Shown: in pieces, positions 17,467 to 26,960 of the stretch | How the letters are laid out: every line of letters begins with the position of its first letter | Position numbering within the stretch: position 1 is the first letter of the stretch | Source: Myxococcales bacterium | GTDB taxonomy: Bacteria > Myxococcota_A > Polyangia > Haliangiales > Haliangiaceae | Direction of reading: 5' to 3' | NCBI GenBank assembly: GCA_016707895.1 | Contig: JADJGV010000001.1 | Location: 483,501-547,500, forward strand | Length of the DNA stretch: 64,000 nucleotides | The notes under the pieces: model-generated | Databases searched by the model: none | What the model saw: the letters and a program-made list of their open reading frames with translations, nothing else | What the model was told of the DNA's origin: nothing | Program-made: the position numbers and the translations under genes

Positions 17467-18224
17467 GACGGCTCCTCCGGCAGCGCGGCGAGCGCGGCGG
17501 CGGCGGCGGCGGCGACCTGGGGGCGATCGCCGGCGATGCGCCCGTCCTTGACCACCACCACCCGGGTCGCGAACGCGGCGATGTCGTGCTCGTGGGTGAC
17601 CAGCACGATCGTCATGCCCTCGCGCGACAGCTCCTGGAACAGGGCCATGATCTCGAGGCTGGTGCGGGTGTCGAGGTTGCCGGTCGGCTCGTCGGCGAGG
17701 ATCACCGCCGGGCGGGTCACGATCGCGCGGGCGATCGCGACGCGTTGCTGCTGGCCCCCGGACATCTGGTTGGGGTGGTGCAGCAGGCGGTCGCCGAGCC
17801 CGACCCGCTCGAGCGCGGCCCGGGCCCGGGGCCGGACGTCCTTGCGGCGCACGCCGGCGTACAGCAGCGGCAGCGCGACGTTGTCGAGCGCGGTGGTGCG
17901 CGGCAGCAGGCTGTAGTTCTGGAAGACGAAGCCGAGCGTGCGGTTGCGCAGGTCGGCCTTGCGGTCGGCGGACAGCGTGCCGACGTCCTCGCCGTCGAGC
18001 AGGTAGCGCCCGGCGGTCGGCGCGTCGAGGCAGCCCAGCAGGTTCATCAGCGTCGACTTGCCCGAGCCCGACGCGCCCATGATCGCGACGAACTCGCGGG
18101 CGCCGATCGCCAGGTCGACGCCGCGCAGCGCGTGCACCGCGTGCTCGCCCTCGCCGTAGACGCGGGTGACGCCGTGGAGCTCGATGACCGGGTGGGGAGA
18201 GGTGGCGATGGCGGTGGCGGGCAT
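17463..18224 (-). CDS. MacB-type ABC transporter ATP-binding protein
   Basis: 253 residues. The nucleotide-binding domain of a MacAB/LolCDE-class exporter. Walker A is GASGSGKST, the Q-loop is FVFQNYSLLPRTTA, the signature is QMSGGQQQRVAIARA, Walker B is VILADEPTGNLD, and the switch His lies in LVTHEHD. The A-loop Tyr is in VTRVYGEGEHAV. It is the second gene of the operon, 15 bp after macA, and translationally coupled to the permease by a 4-bp overlap. The C-terminal Ala-rich tail is unremarkable. Confidence 0.95.
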   Translation of the reverse strand: MPATAIATSPHPVIELHGVTRVYGEGEHAVHALRGVDLAIGAREFVAIMGASGSGKSTLMNLLGCLDAPTAGRYLLDGEDVGTLSADRKADLRNRTLGFVFQNYSLLPRTTALDNVALPLLYAGVRRKDVRPRARAALERVGLGDRLLHHPNQMSGGQQQRVAIARAIVTRPAVILADEPTGNLDTRTSLEIMALFQELSREGMTIVLVTHEHDIAAFATRVVVVKDGRIAGDRPQVAAAAAAALAALPEEPS

Positions 18225-18239
18225 GGTTGGCTCGGTGGT

Positions 18240-19496
18240 TCAGAACATCGGGGGCGGGCCCGGCGGGCCGCTGGTGCGGTTGCTGCCGCGGCTGGCGCTG
18301 CCGGCGCCGGCGCCGCCAGGGGCGGTGCGGGCCCGCGAGTCGGCGGTGATGATCGCGTCGCCCTCGGCCAGGCCGGCGCCGACGACTACCGTCGAGGTGC
18401 CGTCGCTGAGGCCGGTGGTGACCGCGACCCGCGCCGGCGCGCCGTCGCGCAGCACCCAGACGCCGGGGCTCGGGCGGGCGCCGCGGGTGGGCTTGGCCGT
18501 CGCCGCGGTGGCCGGCCGGTAGCGCAGCGCCTTCACCGGCACCACCAGCGCGTCGGCGGCCTGGTCGACGACGAAGGTCGCGGTCGCGGTCATGCCGGGC
18601 CGCAGGCGGCCGTCGGGGTTGGCGACCGACACCACCGCGTCGTAGGTGACGACGTTGTTGGTGGTGACCGCCTGGTTGCGGATCTGGCGCACCGCGCCGG
18701 CGAACGTGCGCTCGGGGTAGGCGTCGAACGCGAGCTCGACGCGCTGACCGTCGGCGAGCTGGCTGACGTCGGCCTCGGCCACCGACGCGTGCAGCTCCAT
18801 GCGGGCGAGGTCGCCGGCGATCACGAACAGCTCGGGGGCCTGCAGCGAGGCGGCGACGGTGTTGCCGGGATCGACCGAGCGCGAGATGACGACGCCGGCG
18901 ATCGGCGCGGTGATCGTGGTGTAGGTGAGGTTGGTCTCGGCGTTGCGCACCTGGGCCTGGGCCAGGACGATGCTGGCCCGGGCCGAGGCGACCGCGGCGT
19001 CGGCGACCGCGGCCGCGGCCTGGGCGGCGTCGACGTCCGCGGTCGACACGGCGCCCGACGCGATCAGGCTGGCGGTGCGCCGGGCGGTGACGTGGGCGTT
19101 GGCGGCGGTGGCCTTGGCGCGCACCAGCTCGGCCTGCGCGGCCTGCAGCCGCGCGCGGGCCTGGGCGCGCTCGCCGGTCAGCACCTGGGGATCGAGGCGC
19201 GCGAGCACCTGGCCCTGGGCGACGCGATCGTTGTGATCGACCAGCACCTCGATGACGCGGCCCGACACCTGGCTGCCGACCGTCGAGATCTCGACCGGCG
19301 ACAGCGTGCCCGACGCGGTCACCGAGCGCACCAGCGTGGTGCGCGCCAGCGGCGTGGTGGTGTAGGTCACCGGCGCCGCGCCGCCACGCCAGCGCTGCCA
19401 CCCCAGCCAGCCAGCGACCGCCACGGCCACCAGCGCCGCCACGGTCAGGAGCCGCCGCGTGACGGCGGTGCGCGCGTAGGTCGGATGCGAGGCCAT
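18240..19496 (-). CDS. MacA-type periplasmic adaptor (HlyD family)
   Basis: 418 residues. An inner-membrane-anchored membrane-fusion protein that bridges MacB and an outer-membrane channel. The membrane helix is residues 15-34. The biotinyl-lipoyl half-domain reads VGSQVSGRVIEVLVDHNDRV, followed by a long Ala-rich coiled-coil hairpin (residues about 100-190), the second lipoyl half (TYTTITAPIAGVVISRSVDPG), a beta-barrel and a membrane-proximal domain. It is the first gene of the efflux operon. A sigma-54-type promoter at 19509-19524 puts the transcript start two bases before the ATG at 19496. That implies either leaderless translation or a downstream start, such as the GTG at residue 12. Confidence 0.93.
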   Translation of the reverse strand: MASHPTYARTAVTRRLLTVAALVAVAVAGWLGWQRWRGGAAPVTYTTTPLARTTLVRSVTASGTLSPVEISTVGSQVSGRVIEVLVDHNDRVAQGQVLARLDPQVLTGERAQARARLQAAQAELVRAKATAANAHVTARRTASLIASGAVSTADVDAAQAAAAVADAAVASARASIVLAQAQVRNAETNLTYTTITAPIAGVVISRSVDPGNTVAASLQAPELFVIAGDLARMELHASVAEADVSQLADGQRVELAFDAYPERTFAGAVRQIRNQAVTTNNVVTYDAVVSVANPDGRLRPGMTATATFVVDQAADALVVPVKALRYRPATAATAKPTRGARPSPGVWVLRDGAPARVAVTTGLSDGTSTVVVGAGLAEGDAIITADSRARTAPGGAGAGSASRGSNRTSGPPGPPPMF

Positions 19497-19508
19497 GCCC
19501 GACGAGAT

Positions 19509-19524
19509 TGCAAGCCCCGTTCCG
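19509..19524 (-). promoter_or_regulatory. Sigma-54 promoter of the macAB operon
   Basis: The minus strand reads CGGAACGGGGCTTGCA against the consensus TGGCACGrNNNTTGCW. The invariant GG and GC have correct spacing, ACG and a perfect TTGCA are present, and only two bases of the -24 block differ. The predicted start is near 19498. A 27-bp palindromic enhancer candidate lies 66-92 bases further upstream. Confidence 0.68.
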
Positions 19525-19563
19525 TCGGCGAGCGCCCGCGGGAGGCGCGGTTGCGCGGGCGTG

Positions 19564-19590
19564 CTGCAGGTCCTGCATGCAGACCTGCAG
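19564..19590. promoter_or_regulatory. Palindromic enhancer (response-regulator site) upstream of macA
   Basis: A perfect inverted repeat CTGCAGGTC - nine bases - GACCTGCAG. The half-site ACCTGCAG recurs upstream of the kinase/tolC and EF-hand promoters. Location and symmetry fit a dimer site of the sigma-54 response regulator encoded next door, whose gene ends 22 bp away. Confidence 0.65.
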
Positions 19591-19611
19591 CGACCGGCAA
19601 AACCCCGCGCG

Positions 19612-20954
19612 CTACTCGATGCCGTAGCGCTTGAGCTTGTCGTAGAGCGTGCGCTCGGCGATGCCGAGCACCTCGGCCGCCTTGCGGCGGTTGCCGGCCA
19701 CCGACGTCAGGGCGGCGACGATCGCGTCGCGCTCGAGCTCGACCAGCGGCCGCGCGGCCGCGACCGGCGGCGCCGGCTCGGTCGACGCCGGCGGCGGCGC
19801 GCTGGCCTCGAGCCACACGTCGCCGGCGCCGATCACGTCGCGCTCGGTGAGGATCGCGGCGCGCTCGAGCGTGTTGGCCAGCTCGCGCACGTTGCCCGGC
19901 CAGTGCCACGCCACCAGCCGCGCCTCGGCGTCGGCGCCCAGCGTCAGCACCCGGCCGCGCACGCTGGGGCCGATGCGCGCGAGCAGCGCGCGGGCCAGCG
20001 GCACCAGATCGCCCTTGCGCTCGCGCAGCGGCGGCAGGCGGATCGGGAACACCGCCAGCCGGTGGTACAGGTCGTCGCGGAAGCGCCCGCCGGCCATCAT
20101 CGCGCCGAGGTCGCGGTTGGTCGCGGCGATCCAGCGCACGTCGACGTCGAGGCTGCGGGTGCCGCCCAGCCGCTCGAAGCGCCGCTCCTGCAGCACCCGC
20201 AGCAGCTTCGCCTGCAGCTCGAGCTTGAGCTCGCCGACCTCGTCGAGGAAGAACGAGCCGCCGTCGGCCAGCTCGATCTTGCCGCGGCGGCGCTCGACCG
20301 CGCCGGTGAACGCGCCGCGCTCGTGGCCGAACAGCTCGCTCTCGAGCAGGTGCTCGGCCAGCGCAGCGCCGTTGACGGCCAGGAACGGGCGGGCCCGGCG
20401 ATCGCTCCTGGCGTGGATGGCGCGCGCCGCGACCTCCTTGCCGGTGCCGGTCTCGCCGAGCAGCAGCACGCTGGCGCTGGTGCGCGCGACCTTCTCGATC
20501 GCCGACACCACCGGCGCCATCGCCGGATCGCCGTAGGTCAGCGGCGGCAGGTTGTCGTCGGCGCTGGCGCCGGCCTTGGCGTCGAGCAGCCGGCGCCGCT
20601 CGAGGGCGCGCTCGACGACCAGGCGCAGCTCGTCGGGGCCGCCCAGCGGCTTCTGCAGGTAGTCGAACGCGCCCAGCTTCATCGCCGCGACCGCGGTGTC
20701 GACCGCGCCGAACGCGGTCATGACGATCACCTCGACCTCGGGCTGCTCGGCCTTGAGCTTCTTGATCAGCGTCAAGCCGTCGACGTGGGGCATGCGCAGA
20801 TCGGTGACGACCAGGTCGAAGCCACGCTCGTCGAGCTTCTTGATCGCGACCCGGCCGTCCTCGGCCTCGACGACGTCGTGGCCGTCGAGGCGCAGGCTGT
20901 CGCCCACGAACTCGCGCAGCCCCGGCTCGTCGTCGACCACCAGGACGCGCGCCA

Positions 20955-20955
<1 letters not shown>
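19612..20955 (-). CDS. Sigma-54-dependent response regulator (NtrC/ZraR class)
   Basis: 447 residues. The receiver domain is at residues 1-120, with the acidic pair DDE, phospho-acceptor D52 in VVTDLRMP, T/A switch MTAFGA and Lys in LQKPLGG. The AAA+ domain follows: Walker A LGETGTGKE, the sigma-54 contact loop ERGAFTGA and arginine finger region FRDDLYHRLAVFPIRLPPLRER. The C-terminus is a Fis-type helix-turn-helix (NRRKAAEVLGIAERTLYDKLKRYGIE). Its ATG overlaps the kinase stop by one base (TGATG), so it is co-translated with it. Repeated ACCTGCAG sites next to four sigma-54-like promoters in the neighbourhood are its probable targets. Confidence 0.95.
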
Positions 20956-22217
<1,262 letters not shown>

Positions 22218-22229
22218 TGTATCCCCGTG

Positions 22230-22245
22230 AGCAAGCGGCGAGCCA
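22230..22245 (-). promoter_or_regulatory. Sigma-54 promoter of the kinase-regulator operon
   Basis: The minus strand reads TGGCTCGCCGCTTGCT, matching TGGC, CG and TTGCT of the consensus with exact spacing. The predicted transcript start is near 22219, two bases before the GTG at 22217. It shares the ACCTGC enhancer cluster at 22277-22309 with the divergent tolC-like gene, which suggests autoregulation. Confidence 0.7.
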
Positions 22246-22276
22246 GCGGCCGCGCCCGCCCCGAGGCCGCCGCGCG

Positions 22277-22309
22277 GACCTGCCCCTGCGAAACCTGCAG
22301 GCCCTGCAG
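22277..22309. promoter_or_regulatory. Enhancer cluster between kinase and tolC-like genes
   Basis: Contains GACCTGC at 22277, AACCTGCAG at 22292 and GCCCTGCAG at 22301, the same half-site as the macA palindrome. It lies about 58-90 bases from the predicted kinase start and about 48-80 bases from the predicted tolC start, so one cluster could serve both divergent sigma-54 promoters. Confidence 0.6.
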
Positions 22310-22330
22310 CGCTCGCAGCCTGGCCGCGCG

Positions 22331-22346
22331 CGGCGCGTCGCTTGCA
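22331..22346 (+). promoter_or_regulatory. Sigma-54 promoter of the tolC-like gene
   Basis: Reads CGGCGCGTCGCTTGCA: GGC, CG and TTGCA of the consensus with the exact spacing of GG and GC. The predicted start near 22357 is again two bases before the start codon at 22359. Confidence 0.62.
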
Positions 22347-22358
22347 CAGCGTCGGCGC

Positions 22359-23783
22359 ATGCGACCGCGCAGCTTGATCGCGTCGATGCTGGTGTCCGGA
22401 CTCGTACAGTCGGCGTGCGCGGGCGGACAGCGCCCGGAACCGCGCACGCCGATCACCGCGCTCGGCCAGTTCTCGACCACCGGCGCCCGCCCCGCCCCGC
22501 CGCGGTTCTGGACCGCGTTCGGCGACCCGGCGCTCGACGCGCTGATCGATCAGGCGCTGGTCGACGGCTTCGACGTGCCGATGGCGTGGGCGCGGCTGCG
22601 CCAGGCCGACGCCGCGGCGCGGGCCGCCGGGGCCGCGCGCGCCCCGAGCGTCGACGCCAGCGTCGGCGGCGGCGCGGCGGCCAGCGGCTTCGACGGCGCG
22701 GCGACGCGCACCAGCGTGTCGGTCGGCGTGGCCGCCAGCTACGAGCTCGACCTGTGGGGCGGCGTGGCCGCGGGCCGCGACGCCGCCGCCGCCTCGGCCC
22801 ACGCCGCGCGCGCCGACGTCGACGCCGCGGCGATCACCGTCGCCGCGCAGCTCGCGACCGCGTGGTACCGCCGCGCGACCGCGGTCGCCGAGGTGGCCCT
22901 GCTCGCGCAGGACCTCGCCACCAGCGAGGCGACGCTGGCGCTGGTCGCGGCGCGGGTCGGCGGCGGCGTCGCGCCCGACAGCGATCGCCTGCGCCAGACC
23001 CAGGCGGTCGAGGCGCTGCGCGGCCAGCTCGCGGTCGCGCGGGCCGCGGTGCGCACGCAGGTGCACGCGATCAACGCGCTGCGCGGCGCGGCGCCCGACG
23101 CGGCGCTGCCGGCGGCGCCCGCGCTCCCGACGCTGCCCGCGCTGCCCGCCACCGGCGTACCGGCGACGATCCTCGGCCAGCGCCCCGACGTCGCCGCGGC
23201 GTGGGCGCGCGTCGAGGCCGCCGATCGCGCGGTGGCCCAGGCGGTCGCGGAGCGCTACCCGCGGGTGTCGCTGTCGGCGAGCCTCGCCTCGACCGGCCAG
23301 CTCGAGGGCTGGCTGGCCAACCTCGCCGCCAACCTGGTCGCGCCGCTGGTCGACGGCGGCAGCCGGGCCGCGGCGGTCGATCGCGCGCGCGGCGGCGTCG
23401 ACCTCGCGCTGCTGGCGTACCGGCAGGCGGTGGTCGCCGCCGCGGTCGAGGTCGAGGACGCGCTGGTCGACGAGGCGGCCCAGGCCGACCTGGTGGCCAG
23501 CCTCGATCGCCAGCTCGCGCTCGCCGCCGCGACCTCGACCGCGGTGCGCGCGCAGTACGTCGCCGGCGCCACCGATCAGCTCCACGTGCTGGCCGCCGAG
23601 CAGAGCTACCAGGGCGTCGCCCGCGCGCGGCTGGCCGCCGCCACCCAGGCGGTCTACGCGCGGATCGCGCTGTACCGCGCGCTGGCGGGGCCGTTCCCGC
23701 TAGCGGCACCGGCGGAACCTGCAGTCGGCACGCGGAACCCGCAGGCCGCCGCCGCGCCCGCGCCTGCGCCGTCGCGGGGATAG
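22359..23783 (+). CDS. NodT/TolC-family outer-membrane efflux lipoprotein
   Basis: 474 residues. The N-terminus SLIASMLVSGLVQSAC looks like a lipoprotein signal with Cys20 as the lipidated residue. The body has the twofold OEP repeat: FWTAFGDPALDALIDQAL near the start and the family hallmark LGQRPDVAAAWARVEAADRAVAQAVAERYPRV in the second half, both NodT-type features. It forms a trimeric exit duct in the outer membrane. Unlike E. coli, where macAB and tolC are unlinked, it lies close to the MacAB genes. It is probably controlled by the same sigma-54 regulator, so it is most likely the pump's dedicated outlet. The C-terminal tail is Pro/Ala-rich, and part of its coding sequence holds the enhancer motif of the next gene. 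Confidence 0.93.
   Translation: MRPRSLIASMLVSGLVQSACAGGQRPEPRTPITALGQFSTTGARPAPPRFWTAFGDPALDALIDQALVDGFDVPMAWARLRQADAAARAAGAARAPSVDASVGGGAAASGFDGAATRTSVSVGVAASYELDLWGGVAAGRDAAAASAHAARADVDAAAITVAAQLATAWYRRATAVAEVALLAQDLATSEATLALVAARVGGGVAPDSDRLRQTQAVEALRGQLAVARAAVRTQVHAINALRGAAPDAALPAAPALPTLPALPATGVPATILGQRPDVAAAWARVEAADRAVAQAVAERYPRVSLSASLASTGQLEGWLANLAANLVAPLVDGGSRAAAVDRARGGVDLALLAYRQAVVAAAVEVEDALVDEAAQADLVASLDRQLALAAATSTAVRAQYVAGATDQLHVLAAEQSYQGVARARLAAATQAVYARIALYRALAGPFPLAAPAEPAVGTRNPQAAAAPAPAPSRG
23716..23744. promoter_or_regulatory. Enhancer motif upstream of the EF-hand gene
   Basis: AACCTGCAG at 23716-23724 and AACCCGCAG at 23736-23744 lie inside the 3' end of the tolC-like gene, 69-97 bases before the predicted start of the EF-hand transcript. 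They match the half-site seen upstream of macA and the kinase operon. Confidence 0.5.
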
Positions 23784-23786
23784 CGT

Positions 23787-23802
23787 TGGCGCGGCGGGTG
23801 CA
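23787..23802 (+). promoter_or_regulatory. Sigma-54 promoter of the EF-hand lipoprotein gene
   Basis: Reads TGGCGCGGCGGGTGCA: TGGC, CG and TGCA with exact spacing, one mismatch in the TTGC block. The predicted start near 23813 leaves a 17-base leader with a strong AAGGAGG ribosome site (23818-23824). Confidence 0.6.
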
Positions 23803-23829
23803 ATCACCGCGGGCGTCAAGGAGGTCACG

Positions 23830-24366
23830 ATGTCCCGCTCGATGCTGTCCACGCTCGCCCTGGCCGCCACGCTGCTCGCCGGCGCCTGCACCGAAGACGC
23901 CGCACCGACCACCGGCGCCAGCAGCCGGCTGGCCCCCGACGAACCCGCCGCGCGGCACCGCGGCCGCCACGGCGGCGATCGCGATCGCGGCGATCGCCCC
24001 GATCGCGCCGAAATGGAGGCGCGGCGCGCGGCCCACCACCAGGCGATGCTCGATCGCTTCGACGCCGACCACGACGGCGCGCTGTCGGCGGACGAGCGGG
24101 CCAGCGCCCACCTGGCGCGCGTGACCGAGCGGATCGCGATGCTCGACACCGATGGCGACGGCGCCCTGTCGGCGACCGAGTTCGCGGCGCGGCCCGGCCC
24201 CGGCCACCACCGCGGCCCCGACTTCGCGACGATCGACGCCGACCACGACGGCGCGATCAGCGCGGCCGAGCTGGCCGCGGTGCGCCCGCCGGGGCCGCCG
24301 CCGGGCGGGCCACCCGACGGCGACGACGATCGCGCGCCGCCGCCCGACGAGGCGCCGCCCGAGTGA
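23830..24366 (+). CDS. His/Asp-rich EF-hand lipoprotein
   Basis: 178 residues. A lipoprotein signal (LALAATLLAGAC, Cys20) is followed by a basic, His/Arg/Asp-rich linker (RHRGRHGGDRDRGDRPDR). Three EF-hand calcium-binding loops come next: DADHDGALSADE, DTDGDGALSATE and DADHDGAISAAE. The last third is Pro/Gly/Asp-rich. It is predicted to be periplasmic or outer-membrane-anchored and to bind divalent metal. The promoter and enhancer place it in the two-component regulon next door. By position and regulation it parallels ZraP, the metal-binding periplasmic chaperone of the E. coli ZraSR system, but it shares no sequence with it that I can see; this role is inferred. Confidence 0.88.
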   Translation: MSRSMLSTLALAATLLAGACTEDAAPTTGASSRLAPDEPAARHRGRHGGDRDRGDRPDRAEMEARRAAHHQAMLDRFDADHDGALSADERASAHLARVTERIAMLDTDGDGALSATEFAARPGPGHHRGPDFATIDADHDGAISAAELAAVRPPGPPPGGPPDGDDDRAPPPDEAPPE

Positions 24367-24381
24367 GCGCGCGGCGCGCGG

Positions 24382-26016
24382 TCAGGCCTTGCCGGCCAGG
24401 AGCGCCCGGCCGACCACCTTGAGCGCCAGGATCGGGCGCACGCCCTCGAAGATCGGCAGCACCAGCGCGTCGACGACGTAGCGGCTGATCGCGTACTCCT
24501 CGGCGTAGCCCCAGCCGCCGTGCAGCACCTGGCCGAGCTGGGTGATCTCGACCGCGGCGTCGCACGCGAACAGCTTGGCCTGGGCTGCCAGCGGCGCCGC
24601 GGCGCGCTCGTCGGCGTCCATCGCCAGCGCGGCCTCGTAGGTGATCGCGCGCGCGGCGGCCAGCCGGCACGCCATCCGGCCCAGCTGGTACTGGGTCAGC
24701 GGGTAGTCGATGATCGGCTTGCCGAACTGGCCGCGCGCGACCACGTACTCGGCGGTCTTCTCGAGGGCGGCCTGGGCCACGCCGCACGCGCGACCGCCGG
24801 TCTGCAACCGGCCGGCGGCGAAGCCCGCCATCTGCAGGTAGAAGCCGCGGCCGAGGCCGCCGGCCTCGCCGACCAGGTTGGCGGCGGGGACGAACCAGTC
24901 GTCGAACGCCAGCGTGAACGAGTGCATGCCGCGGTAGCCCGGCGTGCGGTCGGCCTTGCCGGTGAGCCGGCCGCCGCCCGGCTGGCTGGCGCTGAACTCG
25001 TGGCCATCGAACCGGGGCTTCTCGACGATGAACAGCGACAGGCCCTTGGCGCCCTTGGCCGGATCGGGATCGGTGCGCGCCAGCAGCGCGATGACGTCGG
25101 CGCGCCCGGCGAACGTGCACCACGCCTTGGCGCCGGTGATCGCGTAGCCGGCGACGCCGTCGACCGTGGCCGGGGTGGCGCGGCACGCGACCGCCGCGAC
25201 GTCGGAGCCGACGTTGGGCTCGGTGACCGAGATCGCCACCATGATCTCGCCGGCGGCGATCCGCGGCAGCCACGCGCGCTTCTGGGCGTCGGTGCCGCCG
25301 GCGAGCAGCGCCTTGGCCAGGATCTCGGGGCGGGTGATGAGCGAGCCGGCGCTGGCCAGCGACGCCCGCGACAGCTCCTCGGTGGTGAGGATCATCGCCA
25401 GGTTGCCCAGCTCGTGGCCGCCGAACGCCTCGGGCACCGACAGCCCGAAGTAGCCCAGCTCGGCCATCGCGGCGATGAAGCGATCGGGGACGAGCTCGTC
25501 GGTGCGGTGGATGTGCTCGGCCTGCGGCGCCACCTCGCGGTCGGCGAACTGCCGCACGCTCGACCGCACCTCGGTCAAGGTCGCGTCGAGCGGCCACGGG
25601 TTCTTGCCCTTCGTCGCGGCGACCGCCTGGCCGATCGCGCGGACCGCGTCCTCGCGGCCCAGCCGCCCCAGCGCGGCGCGCTCGTCGGCGGTGTACGCGG
25701 GGTCGGGCAGGCCGAGCTCGGCCGCGACCGGGTCGAGCCGCTCGCGGGCGCTGCGCGCCAGCTCGGCGATCGCGACCTGCGCCGGCGCGACGAACGCCGC
25801 GTCGGCCCGGGGGTGCGCCGCCAGCGCGGTGACGAGCGAGCGGGCCACCCGCGCGTCGGTCGCCGCCGACGCGACCTTCTCGACCACGACCTGGTGGTCG
25901 TCGATGCGCTCACCGCCGGCGGTGAGGGTGGTGGCGGCGGCGAGCGCCTGGGCGGCCAGGCGCTCGAGGGCCGCGGCGACGGTGCGGACGTCATCGGCAG
26001 GCGTGGGCTCGGACAT
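24382..26016 (-). CDS. Acyl-CoA dehydrogenase family protein
   Basis: 544 residues. An FAD enzyme of the acyl-CoA dehydrogenase superfamily with an unusual N-terminal extension of about 160 mostly helical residues before the normal start (LTEVRSSVRQFADREVAPQAEHI). Conserved features are AISVTEPNVGSDVAAV (substrate and FAD loop), GAKAWCTFAGRAD, the C-terminal helical bundle with RGQFGKPI and QVLHGGWGYAEEYAISR, and IFEGVRPI, whose Glu aligns with the usual catalytic base. The extension suggests a specialised member acting on long-chain or unusual acyl-CoAs. The start at 26016 avoids a 5' extension with no support. An inverted repeat sits upstream at 26048-26086. Confidence 0.9.
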   Translation of the reverse strand: MSEPTPADDVRTVAAALERLAAQALAAATTLTAGGERIDDHQVVVEKVASAATDARVARSLVTALAAHPRADAAFVAPAQVAIAELARSARERLDPVAAELGLPDPAYTADERAALGRLGREDAVRAIGQAVAATKGKNPWPLDATLTEVRSSVRQFADREVAPQAEHIHRTDELVPDRFIAAMAELGYFGLSVPEAFGGHELGNLAMILTTEELSRASLASAGSLITRPEILAKALLAGGTDAQKRAWLPRIAAGEIMVAISVTEPNVGSDVAAVACRATPATVDGVAGYAITGAKAWCTFAGRADVIALLARTDPDPAKGAKGLSLFIVEKPRFDGHEFSASQPGGGRLTGKADRTPGYRGMHSFTLAFDDWFVPAANLVGEAGGLGRGFYLQMAGFAAGRLQTGGRACGVAQAALEKTAEYVVARGQFGKPIIDYPLTQYQLGRMACRLAAARAITYEAALAMDADERAAAPLAAQAKLFACDAAVEITQLGQVLHGGWGYAEEYAISRYVVDALVLPIFEGVRPILALKVVGRALLAGKA

Positions 26017-26047
26017 CGGCAGCAGCCTACTCGGTCTGACGCAGCGT

Positions 26048-26086
26048 GACACCACGAAGGCGCGTCACCGGGCGCGGCGTGGTGTC
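26048..26086. promoter_or_regulatory. Inverted repeat in the acyl-CoA dehydrogenase / DUF3060 divergent gap
   Basis: GACACCACG (26048-26056) and CGTGGTGTC (26078-26086) form a perfect 9-bp inverted repeat with a 21-base spacer. It lies 32-70 bases before the dehydrogenase start. It is a plausible operator for a regulator encoded elsewhere; no regulator gene is adjacent. Confidence 0.35.
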
Positions 26087-26119
26087 CGGGGATCGGGTAG
26101 CGTGAGGGCGGAGGCCACC

Positions 26120-26461
26120 ATGACCAAGCTCGCCGTCGCGTTCGCCCTGCTCGCCGCCGCCTCGATCGCTCGCGCCGACGCGCCCGAGCACGTGATCAAC
26201 GACGCGGCCCAGACCGTGACCGTCGACTGCGGCGACGGCGGCAAGGTCGTGGTCAACGGCTCGAGCAACGACGTCACCGTGACCGGCGGGTGCGCCAAGG
26301 TCGCGGTCAACGGCAGCGCCAACACCGTCGCGATCGACGCCGCCGACAAGATCGCGGTGACCGGCAGCGGCAACCGCGTGACCTACAAGAAGGGCTTCAC
26401 CAAGAAGTCGCCCAAGGTCGCGCGCACCGGCGTCGGCAACAAGGTCAGCCGGGCGAAGTAG
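26120..26461 (+). CDS. Secreted DUF3060-type protein
   Basis: 113 residues. A signal peptide (KLAVAFALLAAASIARADA) is followed by a short right-handed beta-repeat: VTVDCGDGGKVVVNGSSNDVTVTGGCAKVAVNGSANTVAIDAADKIAVTGSGNRV. Each turn carries N-x-V/D, as in DUF3060 proteins of unknown function. Two Cys (CGDGG, GGC) may form a disulfide. The C-terminus is Lys-rich. A GGAGG ribosome site precedes the ATG. It overlaps the convergent phosphatase gene by 17 bp. Confidence 0.82.
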   Translation: MTKLAVAFALLAAASIARADAPEHVINDAAQTVTVDCGDGGKVVVNGSSNDVTVTGGCAKVAVNGSANTVAIDAADKIAVTGSGNRVTYKKGFTKKSPKVARTGVGNKVSRAK

Positions 26462-26918
26462 GCGGCGGGAACGCCGCCAGGATCCCGCGGCACGCGGCCA
26501 GGCAGACGTCGAAGACCTGGTCGAACGCGGCCTGGTCGCCGTAGTACGGATCGGGGACCTCGGCGTCCGGCGGCGCCGTGGGATCGAAGCTGCGCGCCAG
26601 CCGGATGCGCTCGCGGTGTTCGGGCGATGCAAGATTGGTGAGCGCGCGTGCCACCGGCACGTCGACCGCGAGCACCAGATCATAGGTGGCGAAGTCGTTG
26701 CGCGTGAACTGGCGACCGAGGTGATCCAGCGTCACCCCGCGACGACGGGCGGTCGCGACCGCGCGTGGATCGGGCGGCTCGTCGACGTGCCAGCGCCCGG
26801 TGCCCGCGCTGTCGACCTCGATGTCGGTGCGCCGCGCTTCGCGCAACAGATGTCGGAGGATTCCCTCCGCGGTCGGGGACCGACAGATGTTGCCGAGGCA
26901 GACGAACACCAGGCGCAT
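26445..26918 (-). CDS. Low-molecular-weight protein tyrosine phosphatase
   Basis: 157 residues. The P-loop VCLGNICRS (C7-x5-R13-S14) at the N-terminus and the acid loop VPDPYYGD near the C-terminus define the family. It dephosphorylates phosphotyrosine, in bacteria often on exopolysaccharide kinases or arginine-phosphorylated proteins. The start at 26918 puts the catalytic Cys at the usual position 7. No tyrosine kinase is next to it, so the partner is unknown. Confidence 0.95.
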   Translation of the reverse strand: MRLVFVCLGNICRSPTAEGILRHLLREARRTDIEVDSAGTGRWHVDEPPDPRAVATARRRGVTLDHLGRQFTRNDFATYDLVLAVDVPVARALTNLASPEHRERIRLARSFDPTAPPDAEVPDPYYGDQAAFDQVFDVCLAACRGILAAFPPPTSPG

Positions 26919-26960
26919 GGCGGGCGGGCGCGATCGTGTACCATGCCGCGAGAGGATCCG

